Positions 31,986 through 43,997 of a stretch of 64,000 bases of DNA are shown piece after piece. This DNA is from Viola odorata. Taxonomy: Eukaryota; Streptophyta; Magnoliopsida; Malpighiales; Violaceae. The stretch spans positions 44,823,105-44,887,104 of the forward strand of contig OY829542.1 in the NCBI GenBank assembly GCA_963691705.1, written 5' to 3'. Within the stretch, counting starts at the first letter, position 1. Every line of letters begins with the position of its first letter. The position numbers and the translations under genes were made by a program. The notes under the pieces are model-generated. The model had not been told where the DNA came from. It ran no database searches and saw only the letters and a program-made list of their open reading frames with translations.

Positions 31986-32094
31986 GATCTTGATATATCT
32001 CTGCACCTTTCTACTAATGCCAGCCCTAACGTGTGCTAACACTTGAAAAGAGAATGTTCTTGTGTGTTTTGTGGTTGTTGACTATGTGCAGATG

Positions 32095-32560
32095 ATAAAT
32101 GAAGAAGGGTGCCAGGAGTGAAAAGTCTTATCCTTATGATGGCCGGTCCTGATCAGACGGCTCACTAAGTGAGGGCACCCCCTAGCATACCTAAAAATAA
32201 GTGTCGAAAGTGAAAAGTCCTATCCTTGGGGGCAGCCGCGCTAACACAGGCGGGCCTCTAAGACGAGGCACGTTCCGACACCCCTGGGAGTGCAAAGTCC
32301 TATCCTTGTGGCAACCGTGCTAACACAGATGGCCCACCAAGATGAGGCACGTCCCGGCTTCTCTGGGAGTGAAAAGTCCTATCCTTATAACCGGGCTAAC
32401 ACAAACGGTTCACAAAGACGTGACACACCCCAGAGAGATAGAAACTCCATCCTGGAAGTGAAAAGTCATGTCCGGGGTAATACAGACGGCTCACTAAGTG
32501 AGGGCATGACTCCGGGATGTGAAAAGTCCTATCCTTGTGATGACTAGTCTTGATCAAACA
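32095..32560. repeat. Tandem repeats between pol and the antisense cassette (level 2)
   Basis: Six imperfect units of roughly 75-95 bp are each marked by GTGAAAAGTCCTATCCTT(G/A) (near 32119, 32208, 32289, 32369, 32458, 32519) and often by GGCTCACTAAGTGAGGGCA. This is the reverse complement of the block at 15400-16010 in level 3. Confidence 0.8.
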
Positions 32561-32621
32561 GCTCACTAAGACGAGGCACTGTCTGGGCCGACCGTGGAAA
32601 TTTGGGAATATGGAAAGAAAT

Positions 32622-32760
32622 CGCGAAATCCCAGCGAGTAACCAGATGGGAAATCCCTGGTGAAGATGGCTGGTTGAGAAAGTGATATGTCGCGAAATCC
32701 CAGCGAGTAACCAGATGAGAAATCCCTGGTGAAGATGGCTGGTTGAGAAAGCGACATGGA
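32622..32760. repeat. 69-bp direct duplication
   Basis: Two nearly identical copies start with CGCGAAATCCCAGCGAGTAA at 32622 and 32691 and end TGGCTGGTTGAGAAAG. Level 3 has a single reversed copy near 15315-15410. Confidence 0.8.
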
Positions 32761-33677
32761 TAATGCTGACGACCCTTGGATATGGAGGCGCGACGGCTCC
32801 TAAACGGTAATTAACGTTTAATTGTCACACAATATTTTGACTAATGCTCTAAAAGCATCGACTGAGAACGTGCAGGATCCTGTGGAAGCGAGGGGAAAAT
32901 TGACGCCTGTGCAAGCGATAACATCGTGAGGACTACCATGGCGATAGGTGCATGGGTAATGGCCAGAGTTCCTGCCGCCTCGGTCAGGGAAATACAGTCA
33001 AGGGAGTGCACTCGATTGGCCCCTTGGATATCTATTATTGCGGAAGGGGATAAGTCCGTGTTTATTTACATGGAATTCTTCATCTATAAGGAATTTTTCG
33101 TTGTTTGTTAAGAATACCTAAGTCAGCATGACGCCGTTATGAAAATGCTCATCCTAGACGAAGCCTCATCGATGGAGTTATCTCTTCAAGTGGTGTAACC
33201 CCTCCGGAAGGGTACTGCCGCTTCGATGGCACGTGTGGGTATACACCACGCGTCGTGGATAATATTGATTAGGAGTCACTTCTATGAGTTCTACTTTTGA
33301 AATTATCCGCTGAATAGCGTTATTCTACACCGGCATGGGAAGGCGCATGGTTAAGTCATGTCGCGATATCTAGTGTGGAATTCGTTATCAATGTTTGTGA
33401 TCCTGCAGAGTATAGGGTGACACCATGGTGATCTCATCTTCTGGAGGAATCATGTTATCCCGCCACGGCGACTATCTTATCGTGAAAGTTCAGAGAAAAA
33501 GAGATGGTGGGAAAGGGGATCAGTTATGAAAAGAAATAATATATATATGAAAAGAAAAATCCTCAAGGGGCTACAAAAAGGCAAAAACCCTCAAGAGTAA
33601 AAAATAAAAAAGGGTGTTAACAGCGCCTATTGCGCGTCATCCTTGTTGTCCCCTTGTACCTCGTTACCCCCCATTCT
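32761..33677. other. Spacer downstream of aORF4 (level 2)
   Basis: No gene is supported. The sequence is unremarkable apart from dispersed GATAACG/GATATCG words found throughout this family. Confidence 0.4.
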
Positions 33678-35996
33678 CTACTGACGAAAGCGATCATCCG
33701 TAAGACCCCCTGATCTCTTCCGAAATGCGTCAATGAGGGCCTCAGCATCATACACGTCTTCTCCGTAAATTTCCACGAAGCAGTCAGACATGATGCGGGC
33801 CGTATTCTCAGCGAACCACTTGCCCTTCTCAGACGACTCTTTCTTTAACGTGACTTTTTCCTCTTGCAATGCCGCCCTGGCAGCTCTCTCTGTCGTTAGA
33901 ACAACCTCGAGATTAGAAGCCCTAGCTGCCTCCTGCTCCCTGGTCACTTTCAAATCTTTCTTGGCCATCGCCAAAGCTACCACCAACCCTTGACGTTCCC
34001 CCGACAATCTCTTCTTTTCTTCTCGCTCCTTAGCGAGCTCGTCGGAAAGATCACGGCGGGCGGAAGCAAGAGAGGTGACCTCCTGCGACATATATTAGGA
34101 CCAATAGTGAAACTGGGAGAAACCAAAGAATAAAGTGGAACGCACAAAAGCCAACTGCTCGTCAATAGGCCGAGAAAGAAACTCCCATTTCTCCTCGGGA
34201 GACGTTAATGCGTGAGCAGCCAAGAAAAAAGAAATCCTCGCTGAGCTATCTCCCCAGTGGCCGCAAACTCAACTCTACGCAAGTTGTTCAAGTGAACCTA
34301 ATGGGTAACGGGCCCAGACTCCCCAACGAACTTAGATCGGCCATCATATGAGGCATGTTATCACTACCAGAGTGATACATCGAGCCCCTAGAAGGAACAA
34401 AGTGCAGGGTAAGAGGAGAGGGAGGTTGGCTGGAAGAAGTACCCCCATGAAGCCCAAAAGGACCGTGAGACTGAAAGGGTGGAAAACCGACCCCCGTAAA
34501 GTCCTCAGTAAATCCCAGGGTAGTGGAATAGGAAGAAGGAAGTGCGGAGTTAAGAGAATTGGGCGAAGCGTCAAAAGACCCGAAAATGCCCATAGTCCCC
34601 AAAGGGTCAAAAGACTGGCCGCCAAGAGGCGGCATCGAAGCAAAAAGGGCAGCATTGTCCCCGTCACTGATAACAGGATTCGTTGGCGGACTCGCGTTTT
34701 CCCCATCGAGTCGTTGCCTCTTACTAGAACGTCGAAATATATGGCCAAGGTCCATGTCGCCCGATGACGGTAACTGGGTGAGGGCAACAACAGTATCCTA
34801 CTGAGAAACCACGTATAGAAGGATAAGAAAATAAAAGAAAGCGTCAAAGAGCGCTAAGAAGCAATGACTGAACTAGTGCCAGCATAAAAGAAACACATAC
34901 AGTGACAGTGTCACTGACCGTATCTGAAGAAAGAGTAAGGGCGGCAACGCGCACTGTCTTCTTCTTTTTCTTCTTTGGGGGAGCCCGGGAAGAAAATACT
35001 AGAACAGGAGCAACGACAATGGATACAACCGGGATAGAAACAGGAATGGTGACGGATCCCTCACCAGCCGCGGAAGAAGGCGCTGGGATGGGGTTTATAG
35101 TCATAGTAGATGATATAACTTGAGTAATAGTGGCAGCGGCAGAGACAGCAGCAGCAGTAGTTTCCTCTCTCCTCTTTAAAGCCTTCCGCTCTCGTCTTCT
35201 AACGCTTTCCTACTTTCGATCAGGATTAGGAGCTGCACAGTCACGACATAACGTTAGCGTTAGTACTGCCGAAAGTAACAAAGAAAATGACACAACACTC
35301 ACTCTCAATACAGGTTTGAATGTCAGTGCCGCAAGCCAACTTACGAGTATGAACATAGATGTCCAACTCGAGCAGTTTGTCTAACCAGCCTTGTTTAGGC
35401 TGAGGAAGAGCCGTCCGACGACCCCAGGCACTGTCCTTGATAGCATGGTTAAAACCAGTCTGCCACTAGGGGCTAGGTAGCTCGATAACAAAAAAATCAT
35501 TCTTCCAATCCTCAATGGAAGACTCAAGGTGCAGGAATTTCCAGGTGAAGGGTTTAAGAGAATCATCATCATAACGGGGTGATATCGCTATCACACCCCT
35601 ACGGCTATACAATTGGAAAAGAGATTTAAGTAATAAAAGGGAAGGAGAGGTAATCCCTTTATATCTACAGAGTTCTAGAAACGCATAAACGCAACAGTAC
35701 GCGTTAGGAGCCAACTGAACGGGATTCACATCCAGAGCAACAAATAGCCTTTCGTTAAAAGGATCAAGAGGGAACTTGAAGCCATAACCAAACATCTTGG
35801 CATACAAGAGCCTGCTATTACCAGGCATTAAACTATTAAGGCGAAGTGAATCAGAAGCAACAAAAGGCTTATAATCCTCAGGGATATGGGCATTGTGCTT
35901 AGACAAATGATCTTGAAGTATGGATGAGGACGTAATGGTGGTTGCAGCACTCTCAATTTTTTCCTCATCAACAGACTTGATATGAGTTCTAGCCAT
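33678..35996 (-). pseudogene. aORF4 copy of level 2, three exons, broken
   Basis: ATG 35996 (MARTHIKSVDEEKIES) begins exon 1, open through the PF04195-like domain (FGYGFKFPLDPFNERL, LDVNPVQLAPNAYCCVYAFL, LYSRRGVIAISPRYDDD, DWKNDFF) to a stop near 35466. The exon continues to DIQTC near 35300, where a GTGAGT donor follows. Exon 3 holds the Ser/Pro-rich linker (34755-34288) and a coiled coil (34091-33678; DLSDELAKEREEKKRLSGE), ending AENTARIMSDCFVEIYGEDV, matching the 3' end of the level 3 copy. TATA context AGGGTTATAAAACCC is at about 36159-36173. The copy is more decayed than 12443-14769. Confidence 0.72.
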
Positions 35997-36667
35997 GGCA
36001 AAAATAAAGAAAATGATGAAGAAGATGGCAGATGAGGATAGAAATACCTTTTTTGGAGGAAAAACTCAGAACGCCCAGACGTTGGAAAGAAAAAACACAA
36101 GTCGGCTCGAGGGGGAGAAGCGAAAATGAAATAAAAGAGGGAAAAATAACATGTTGTGGGTTTTATAACCCTAGTGGTCAGCCAAAATTACTGTTGCGAC
36201 TGTCGTCGCCTGGAAAAGGCGCGAGCAATGAGTACAACCCTAGAAAAGTGAAAAGATGCCTCGATCTCGTCAGTTCCTAGGGCACGGCAATCCCTAGCGT
36301 CTCCACGAACAGACACGTATATTCTACCCATCATGACTTCTCTCTCGCATTAATGAGGGGATCCCGAGCATTAAATGCTTTGACAAGTGGAATCGATTTT
36401 CAAATCAAAACAAGCGCGATAACGCGGAGACAAAAATATCGTGGCACAGCGTTAACTCCACGGGCAGCTGTTGAGATAACGCAAAAGAAAGAGACAGCGC
36501 TACAAAGATCAATCATTATTCGAAGGGGAATTCTTAACGCTGTCACAAGCTAGGCGTTATTAATTATTACAAACCGAATGGGATCAATGTTCAGAATAAA
36601 AAGAAAGAATAATTAACGGAGATGAGAGGAGCTCTTGACGTTCCTCTGCAGCATCAGCACCGTCTGA
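35997..36667. promoter_or_regulatory. Region between aORF4 and aORF3 (level 2)
   Basis: It holds the aORF4 leader and its TATA-type box (minus strand, about 36159-36173). Nothing else is recognisable. Confidence 0.45.
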
Positions 36668-38870
36668 TTACGGGAGCACCCTGGCATCGCCCCCGTCACC
36701 TCCGTCCTCCTCTCCTGAAGAAAGGAAACCTTCCTCGTTCGCGTCTATTTCATTCATTTTTTCAGAGGCATAATCGGTTATCTTAGCTGGATCAAAAGAC
36801 CCACCGCGATAGTAGTCCGTGAATCCGGCGGTAAAGGCCCGCATGGCTCTCTTCTTCCACCAGCTTATCTTTAAAGGCACCTTTGCCAGATCCGCGTTAC
36901 AAGCCGATATCTCTTCACTAAGAAGAGAATTTCTCTTGTCCGCCGACACCAGCTCTGCCTCCAACAACCCAACCTTGGCCTCCCCCTTGACCAGCTCTGC
37001 CTCTAGCAACTCAACTTTGGCTTTCCCCTTAGACTTTTCTCTGGCAAGTTTGGCGCGACAATCATTCAGCTCCGCCAGGGTACGAGTTTGATGTCACGTT
37101 AACTCCTTCATTTTAGCCAAGGCGGCATCCAATCGCTCCTTCGAGTCAGACGAACCTCGAAGTTTGTCACCATGAGCCTCAAAAACGTAGTGCACGTGGC
37201 GAAAACCGGCCAGTACGTCATTCAGAACACGTGCGTGCTGAATATCTGGGGGAAGCCTCAGCAACGCCTCTTTATCCTCAGGCGAACCAAATATCTCACC
37301 CGCCAGGAAGGGCGTCGGCTGATCTCGCAATAACGGGTCCGACACCCCTAAGGCACGAAGCCCGTTAGTGCCTAAGGTTGACAAATCCAACCGGTAAGAA
37401 GGAACTCCTTGAGGACCCTGAGGGGAAAGGTTGGCGATAATGGAGGGAGAAGAACCCTTGGCGGAATCGTCGGCACCCAAAATGGAAGTAAAGAATAACG
37501 GTTGGGGACCCCCTATCGCTGTATCAGGAAGCACGCTCGAGTCGGGAGCCGACATCACCACATCAGGAATACAAGAAATAGGAGAGTCAGGGGCGTTAGT
37601 CGGTGGAAGCGAATTTGCCGCTAATGAAACTTCAGTAACCTTGGGAGGAGCGTCAGTTGACGCCTCAGTAACCTTTGCTGTTTCAGAAGTACTCGCCATA
37701 GTAGAGGCGTCAATCACCGCGGTAGAGACTTCACCGACCTTCTTAGAAGAAACCTCAGCAGTCAGATTGTTTTTCTCCACCCTGAATTTCTTCCATTGAG
37801 CCGAGGAAGCATGACGAAGCTCTGTCTCGATATCCATTTCCTCGCTATCGCTGTCAATTATCCTAGTTGTAGGACGACTTGAAGTTGCTCCTCTACCCCG
37901 AATAGGTAGCCAATTATCAAGGAAGTGAGAGGCTACAGGCAGAGATGTCGCGCCCTCTCCCTACGACTGTCTTAGTTCTCCTCTTTTTTGGCGGAGTAGC
38001 CTGACGGTTGGAACCCTCAGGCGGTGGAGAAGCCGGTAGCGTTTGGAGCGGTATCACGTTTAAAGGAGCGTCATTCCCTCTAGACGATTGACCCTCAGCA
38101 TTTTTTACCAACGAAGTGTGTTAGAACGGCAAGTAAAATTAAGTGATAACGCGGAAGGAGAAATGCTTACCCATAACGTACTCTTCCAAACGCTTATACA
38201 AAGCGAATTCTTGAATACGGAAAGACGTATCTATCTCTAGTAAGGCGTTAGCGTGAAATAACTCATCCCTTGTCAACACCCCTGGGTTTACCCAGACAAC
38301 ACTAGTAATCTCCTGATTAAAGCCCCTGCGCCACAAACGGGAAGGTAGTTCGAGCACGAAGAAACCGCTCTTCCAGTCAGCTACAGTTTCCTCAAAGCCC
38401 TGAAATTTTTGCCTGAATGATTGCACGAATGCGTCACTCCACCGCGGGGCGATATCGACCAAGCAGTTATGACAACTCAGGCTAAAGAATTTGCAGATTA
38501 AATTGACGGATGGAGTAAAGATATTCTTCATCTCGCAAGCGCAAAGAAATGCATAAATACCGCACCAAGAAGAAGGGGTTATCTGAGCGGGATTAAGATC
38601 ATACCGGCGTAGCAATCTCTCTACAAAAGTATGAAGTGGAAAGCGAAAGTCGTAGAGAAACATTTTAAAATAAACCATTGTATACTTCCCCCATAACGGA
38701 TCATGAAGCCGCCAGTCATCTAGGGGAATGACAGGAAAATAGTTAGGGGGGAAGAAAACACCTTGACCCTCTAATTCAACCCTCAGAATCATTTTGTACG
38801 AGAAAATATTGCGCGTCCTTTCGATTTCTGGATCTAGAGGCCCCTGGTAGCTCTAGTGTGGCGCATATTG
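36668..38870 (-). pseudogene. aORF3 copy of level 2, two exons, broken
   Basis: Exon 1 (about 38870-38171) carries ELEGQGVFFPPNYF, FRFPLHTFVERLLRRYDLNP, TPSSWCGIYAFLCACEM, CLVDIAPRWSDAFVQSF and DWKSGFFVLELPS, open from 38792. The original ATG is not preserved. A phase-1 intron follows at about 38170-38105; its acceptor has mutated from TAG to TAA. Exon 2 is Pro/Ser-rich (NVIPLQTLPASPPPEGS) and Ser/Thr/Ala-rich, then has a coiled coil (37009-36668; VELLEAELVKGEAKVGLLEA), with a stop near 37094. It ends in an acidic Gly/Asp stretch. Matches the gene at 9773-11859. Confidence 0.72.
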
Positions 38871-39362
38871 AACTAGTAAAAGAAAAATCAGAGCGAAAGA
38901 GAAACAAAATACCTAGAAGGAGAAAACAATGAGTAGACCACCGACGCCGACAAACGGTTGAAGGAATTTCCCTTGAGCAGAAGAAGAAGCAGAACGAAAG
39001 TATAACAGAGGAAAATTTGAAGCGCGTGTAAAAGTGTGAGAAGAAAGCAGTTATTCCTTTTTAAAGGTCAAACTCAGCAACTGAGCGACTTGTGAGAATA
39101 AGACACGCGCAAAGTAAAAAATGACACGTGGAACGGCCTCAGAGGAATATTTATGACTAAGCATTTATATCCTTGAGGAAAGGCGGTTAGTGATTGAAAA
39201 ATAAAGAACGGTTGCATTGAGCGATAACCGATCGCCTAGAGTTAGCTGTCTAAGGGTCGTAGAAGTTAACGCGGAATATAACAGCGAGAAAGCAAGCACC
39301 AACAACGTTATTTTATTCATAATAAGCCATACGACATCTACAATATGCATGGTGTGTGAAGG
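38871..39362. other. Spacer between aORF3 and aORF2 (level 2)
   Basis: It contains the aORF3 leader and a CCTTTTTAAAGG-type box near 39056 (minus-strand promoter candidate). No gene is supported. Confidence 0.4.
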
Positions 39363-39783
39363 TTAATCCTCGTCAGGCCAGTAAGAAGGCCAGTAGGAGT
39401 TATCTCCATCTGAGGACGGAAACTCCTCATCAGCGAAAGGGAAAGGCTCGTCAGCCCCTTTCTCTCGACCAAGCTTTGGTGGACTTGACTCCCTTTTAGT
39501 AGCGGGAGCCGCTACCTCGACACCGATGCCGCTGGAGGAATCCCCTTCCATGAAATAATTGATGTGGGGAAACAGTTCATTGCCCCCCCCGAACAGTAGG
39601 GACATAGAGGTTAAACGACACGTTGGCTGCCTCGAAGGCTTTTCTCTTCGGCCTCTTGCGACCTTTGCATTGGGCAGGTCGCCTTTTCGGACACAGCGAA
39701 GGAGGATCGTCGAAATCCGGCGAAGGAGGAGGAGTTGGTGGGGACTCGTGTTTAATGGCATCTCTAAAATATTAATCAGCCAT
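39363..39783 (-). pseudogene. aORF2 copy of level 2, early stop and frameshift
   Basis: ATG 39783 is followed at codon 4 by TAA (MAD then stop, where the relatives have Ser). The frame then reads SPPTPPPSPDFDDPPS, a basic block (KGRKRPKRKAF) and VSFNLYVPTV. A frameshift in a G-run near 39588 follows, and then the conserved second half ending NSYWPSYWPDED. The tail matches the intact copy at 8880-9302 almost exactly, which marks it as the most constrained part of the protein. Confidence 0.68.
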
Positions 39784-40280
39784 GGAACTTTAAGCAATCT
39801 CAATGGAGAAGTGCGAAGAAGAAGATAAATAGGAAAAAGAAGAAAAAATCTCATTAAATAGCAGAAGCAAAGAGGACTTCCCACTTTCTCGCGCGACCTT
39901 TGGGAAAGGTCAATGCGCTTCGAGAAGAATGATCTTAATTGCAGAAGCAGATCTTGTGATCGCCCTTGTCAAAATTTCTCACTGATCAAGAGACACCGAA
40001 AAACCACCCAATGCGGAACGGTTCACAAGAGTAACTGTTGCTACCTGTTGACCAAGAAAAAACAAGCGATACAGAAGTCCAACCAATGGAGGACTCGTTT
40101 TCAGTTGGGCTGATGTGGCACTCAACTGAAATGTTAACTGGCACGTTGCGAAAAGAAGGGAAAAAATGCAAAATAGCGAAAAGATACTTTATTTATGGCC
40201 TAACGACCCAAAGCATACATCCACCTACACACTGAGAACATACAAAAAAGATAAAGGGAAGCGACAACGGCAGCGAGCAG
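39784..40280. other. Spacer between aORF2 and aORF1 (level 2)
   Basis: It has a TATA-like CTATTTAATGAG on the minus strand near 39855 and, at 40094-40111, CTCGTTTTCAGTTGGGCT, an exact internal copy of the sequence preceding the 3' LTR (40835-40852). No gene is seen. Confidence 0.55.
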
Positions 40281-40646
40281 TCAAGCATTGGACCTGACAC
40301 AGGAACCTCCCTCAGCGCATCTGCAACATAGGTCAGTTCAGAGGAACAAACCCTCATTCCCTTCAAGCAGTACCCCAGCATGTCTTTCCTGTGCCGCAGC
40401 ATGGTGACCACCACCTCGATGCGGGAGACGGTGGTGGCCAGCTTCGTCACGCTCTCCAAGGGGCTGAAGTCCTCCAGGGAAGTCCCGAGCTGCCTGGACA
40501 AGAGCGGGGTCATCATCCTCTAGAGCTCCATGATATCCTCAACGGTCTTCCTTACCATGTTTTCCAGGAAATCAACATCGCCCTCAGTCAGATTCTTCAG
40601 AGTGTGGGTTTTGGAGAGCAAGAAGTTTCTGGTTAGTTCGTCCATA
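40281..40646 (-). pseudogene. aORF1 copy of level 2, one internal stop and shifted end
   Basis: ATG 40646 (MDELTRNFLLSKTHTLKNL) runs through FLENM and EDIMEL to a TAG at 40522-40520, where relatives have Gln (LQGMM). It is then open through VSRIEVVVTMLRHRKDMLGYCLKGMR. A deletion near 40300 shifts the acidic end out of frame; the ancestral stop is at about 40283-40281. A TATA-like CTATAAAT lies near 40708 on the minus strand. One of the CC pair is Tyr here. Confidence 0.75.
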
Positions 40647-40834
40647 GTGAAAATGCTAAAAGAAGTGCTAAAAAAGATGAGAAATTTGCGCGGTGAAAGT
40701 TCAAATTTATAGGCCCAAGTAAGAAGCAGTTGAGGACACGTGTCCCTCGAAAGTCGCGCCACCCCGATATCTCGAGAACCGTCAAGTATGACGTGAGAAC
40801 GAGAAGAAACGTTAGCCCTTGGTAAACACTCGGG

Positions 40835-40854
40835 CTCGTTTTCAGTTGGGCTTG
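40835..40854 (+). other. Polypurine-tract position of level 2
   Basis: CTCGTTTTCAGTTGGGCTTG directly precedes the 3' LTR. It is a poor polypurine run but is conserved in all four family members at this place, so it is the likely plus-strand primer region or is adjacent to it. Confidence 0.5.
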
Positions 40855-41292
40855 TGATAACAATTAAGGCAATTCTAAGGGTATTTCCGTCTTCACACCA
40901 GCCTTGAGACCGGGACCCTATAGTGCCTGCCGGGCGTCAGCCGTGGAGGTTGCCTATCCCAGGTCACGCGTTATCTACTCATACGCACGACGTCATCCCA
41001 TCCCAGGTCAGCCATGACGTCACTCGAGGCGTTATCTTCCCAAGATAACGCCCACCCCCTAGAGGTAACGCCTACGCTCTGCCTATAAATACCCCACCAC
41101 CCAAGATGAGAGGTAAGCCTAAGATAGCTACTCTAACCTCTGCTAGTTGGAACAACCTTACTAACTTAAGCAGCGGAGTGTCTACGCTGGAGCCCCTCCT
41201 CCGGCGCTTTGCAGGTACACTTGACGACAACTACAGTAACTCCGAGCGGCCATAATCCTTAGCCCGATCCTCCAGAAGTCTGAATCTTATCA
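40855..41292 (+). repeat. 3' LTR of level 2
   Basis: Ends TGATAACAATTAAGG and GAATCTTATCA; TATA box 41084-41091; TGACGTCA near 41014; stem-loop sequence near 41186. It retains about 50 bp (near 40910-40965) missing from the 5' LTR. Confidence 0.92.
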
Positions 41293-41297
41293 ATTTC

Positions 41298-43974
41298 TTT
41301 AATTGACAATTACGTACTTTTTTTTTTCTTTCACGTCATCTAGCTTGGTTTCGTTCAATTTTTGTCGTAAAGACATTTATTTTGCGTCCGAACGTTTGAC
41401 ATTTTCAAACGAGAAAATAAATGCGTTAAAGTGAACTTTCTATTTATTCACTGTATACTATTTATTTCATCTTATTTTTCTGCACCTTTTAGTCTTTTCG
41501 GTTCGAATTTATTTTCAGTTCAAGCGAGCCCGTAGATCGAACCGAAAATATCCCGTTCGTGCCATAATTAATATGCATTAATACATAAAATTGCAGCATC
41601 ATCACAGTCATTGATCATCATCTTGCACTCCTCCTTATGCAATATCAACGACTCTCCTTCTCCCTCAAACATTCCCATCACATTAAATCATTTTCATCAT
41701 TACGTACCCCTCTTTTCTTCATGAATTCAATGCCCCTTCTCTTTCACGTTTGCCACCAGTCACTTTCTTTCACTTCAGCCGAAGCTTGCTCATCACCCAA
41801 CCACATACCCAAACTTGCTCACCACTCCGGACACTACTCCTTTTTCACTCGCCGTACGCCCACGCGCACCGTGCTCGCCAAGTCCACTCGCGGATGATTG
41901 CCTATAAATAGCAAGCAATCTTCAACAAAAAAGGGGGGGCAATTCCATGCTTTAGTCCCCCCTTATATTCACTCTCTCCCTTTGCTTTTAATTTATTCAA
42001 GTTATTGCCTTTTAATCATTTTTCTGCAACTATTTCCAAGCAATTAATCATTCTTGTTATTGAAGAAATTAATTGTTGTTTAATGTTTAATTAATTGCTG
42101 CTATCATTTCAAGTTAAATCCGTTGATTGACTTCGTCGAATTGCTTGCCATTTCAAGTTAATTTTAATCTTTGGTTAATTAATTCAATTTACTATTTTAA
42201 TTAAATTGATTGCTGTTTTGTTTGAATTCACATACTGTGATGGCTTGGTTGAGTTATTGTTATTGCGAGGGTCATTTTTGGCCGGATTTAGGTCGAAGTG
42301 GCTGTTGTTCGTCACCGCTATCGTGCTCCGTCGTAGTTGTTACCGTAGTGTTGCTCCACTGCTCCGTTGCCACAACTGCTCTCCCTTGCCGTCGCTGCCT
42401 TGCAGCTGGTTAGTTGCTGGTTGGCTGGAGAAGGTGACGGGCCAGTCTGGTTTGCAGTGCAGGCGAGAGAGGAAGATGATGAATATGAGAAAGGTTAAGT
42501 GGGAAAGGTGATGGGCTTGGCTTTGGCCAAGCCCATTTGTTTTAAAATGATTTTTTTGGGCTTGGTTGTATTCCAAGCCCATCTGCTATTTTTAATTAAA
42601 ATCATGGGCCCGGCCCATTTAAATTTCGTATAATGTTTCATACGCGTACAATTTATTTTTCGTAACTTTCATATTTAATAATCGTAAAATTATTCGTATG
42701 CTCATATCCGTATATTTTGTGATTAATTCTCGTATGATAAATTGCTTACTTTTTATTTCACGCATTTAAAAATCGTATAATTGTCGTATGCGTATAAATT
42801 GTTTATTTTATTTCGCATTTTAATGACGATATGTTTAATTATTTTACGTGGTAATTTTCTTATGAATTTCACATGTTTCGTAAGACGATTTGCTTACTTT
42901 CATATCTTAATTATCGTAAAAATGTTCGTATGCTCGTAAATAATTTGTTTAGTTGTTCGCCATGTTTATTTAATTAATTACTTGCTTGCTAGAAATTAAA
43001 TAAATATTTGTATACACTTTTTATTTATTTATTACTTCTGAACCATCGTTAATAATCTCACTTTGTAGGTAAAATTTAAAGTCTTCGCTCGCAAGTACGC
43101 TTCCTACCTCTCTTTTATTTATTCAATGTTTTTTCACAAATATTATTCGTATGCATGCTATTTCGAAATGTTAAAAACTCATATCATAATTGTATGCATG
43201 ATATTTAGAATTGTTAGAAAATAAAATCAACGCATATGTTTACGTGTTTACCTCACTTGCTTTTATGCCATGAAATTAATTGTACACTTGTGTTGATACA
43301 TGAGCATGGTGGCTTCGATCCCACGGTTATTTGCATTCATTAAAATGGTACGATGCTAGTTTTTATCCATGATAGGATCACGTAGTAATTAATTAATCAT
43401 GCATGGCTCGATGATTATAAAAGAGGGCTCTCGCTTTAGTAAAAAAACCAACGATTAATCAGTCCCGACCAGTCCCGACCAGAAATGATTAATCAGTCCC
43501 GACGGTCCCGATCGGAAATAACAAAAATACTAAAGCGATGAATACCTTTGAGGGCCCATGGACAACCGGAAAGTGGCCCAATTTTCGTAACAGGATTTCG
43601 CTTGACACTCTGCGTTACTCCGTAAATGATTGGAAAGTGGCGCGTTTCCGTGCACAGGATTGGTTGACACTTTACGGTTACTTACTCATTTTCTTGTTTA
43701 AAAATGTTTTCCAAACACCTTTTTACCGGTAACCTTTTAAGGATGTGGCTCGGGTGCCTAACACCTTCTCGAGTCCATAATAACGACCTCGAACCCTTGT
43801 TCTTTGGTTTAGACCACATGTGCCTTAGTTTTTTTATTTTTATGCCATGACGATTAGGTTCCCTAAACCTTAGAAATTAGGGTGGCGACTTTATTACATT
43901 ATGTGAAGCATCCATTTATGCTTAGCATCCGTCCCGAACCTATACTCGTTTTCAACGAAAAAATGGGTGCGACA
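41298..43974 (+). repeat. 5' LTR of level 1, second part
   Basis: It continues the LTR after the second ATTTC (41293-41297) and parallels 58573-61157. TATA box TATAAATA at 41903-41910; ends GGGTGCGACA. The two level 1 LTRs differ in a GC-rich stretch (42240-42420 versus 59520-59670) and in a small duplication near 43455-43500. Confidence 0.9.
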
Positions 43975-43977
43975 GTT

Positions 43978-43997
43978 TGGCGACTTCACTAGGGACC
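43978..43997 (+). promoter_or_regulatory. Primer-binding site of level 1
   Basis: TGGCGACTTCACTAGGGACC, three bases after the 5' LTR, close to the TGGCGACTCCGCTGGGGAC-type site common to Ogre/Tat elements. Confidence 0.8.

Larger units (their letters stand above)
5589..41292 (+). mobile_element. Level 2: complete Tat-lineage retrotransposon with antisense gene cassette (subfamily II)
   Basis: LTRs lie at 5589-5974 and 40855-41292 (TGATAACAATTAAGG...ATCTTATCA), flanked by ATTTC on both sides. On the plus strand come the PBS, gag, protease, RT, RNase H, a second (archaeal-type) RNase H and integrase (ending about 31985). A tandem repeat block (about 32095-32757) follows, then four genes on the minus strand: aORF4 (33678-35996), aORF3 (36668-38870), aORF2 (39363-39783) and aORF1 (40281-40646). 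Level 3 interrupts gag after codon 8. Own length is about 15.5 kb. By eye the two LTRs differ at roughly 30 sites plus an indel of about 50 bp, more than the level 3 pair, as expected for an older host element. Confidence 0.93.

Noticed and set aside
32095..32760. Regularly spaced repeats resembling a CRISPR array
   Set aside because: Plant retrotransposon context, imperfect units and no constant repeat-spacer pattern or cas genes.
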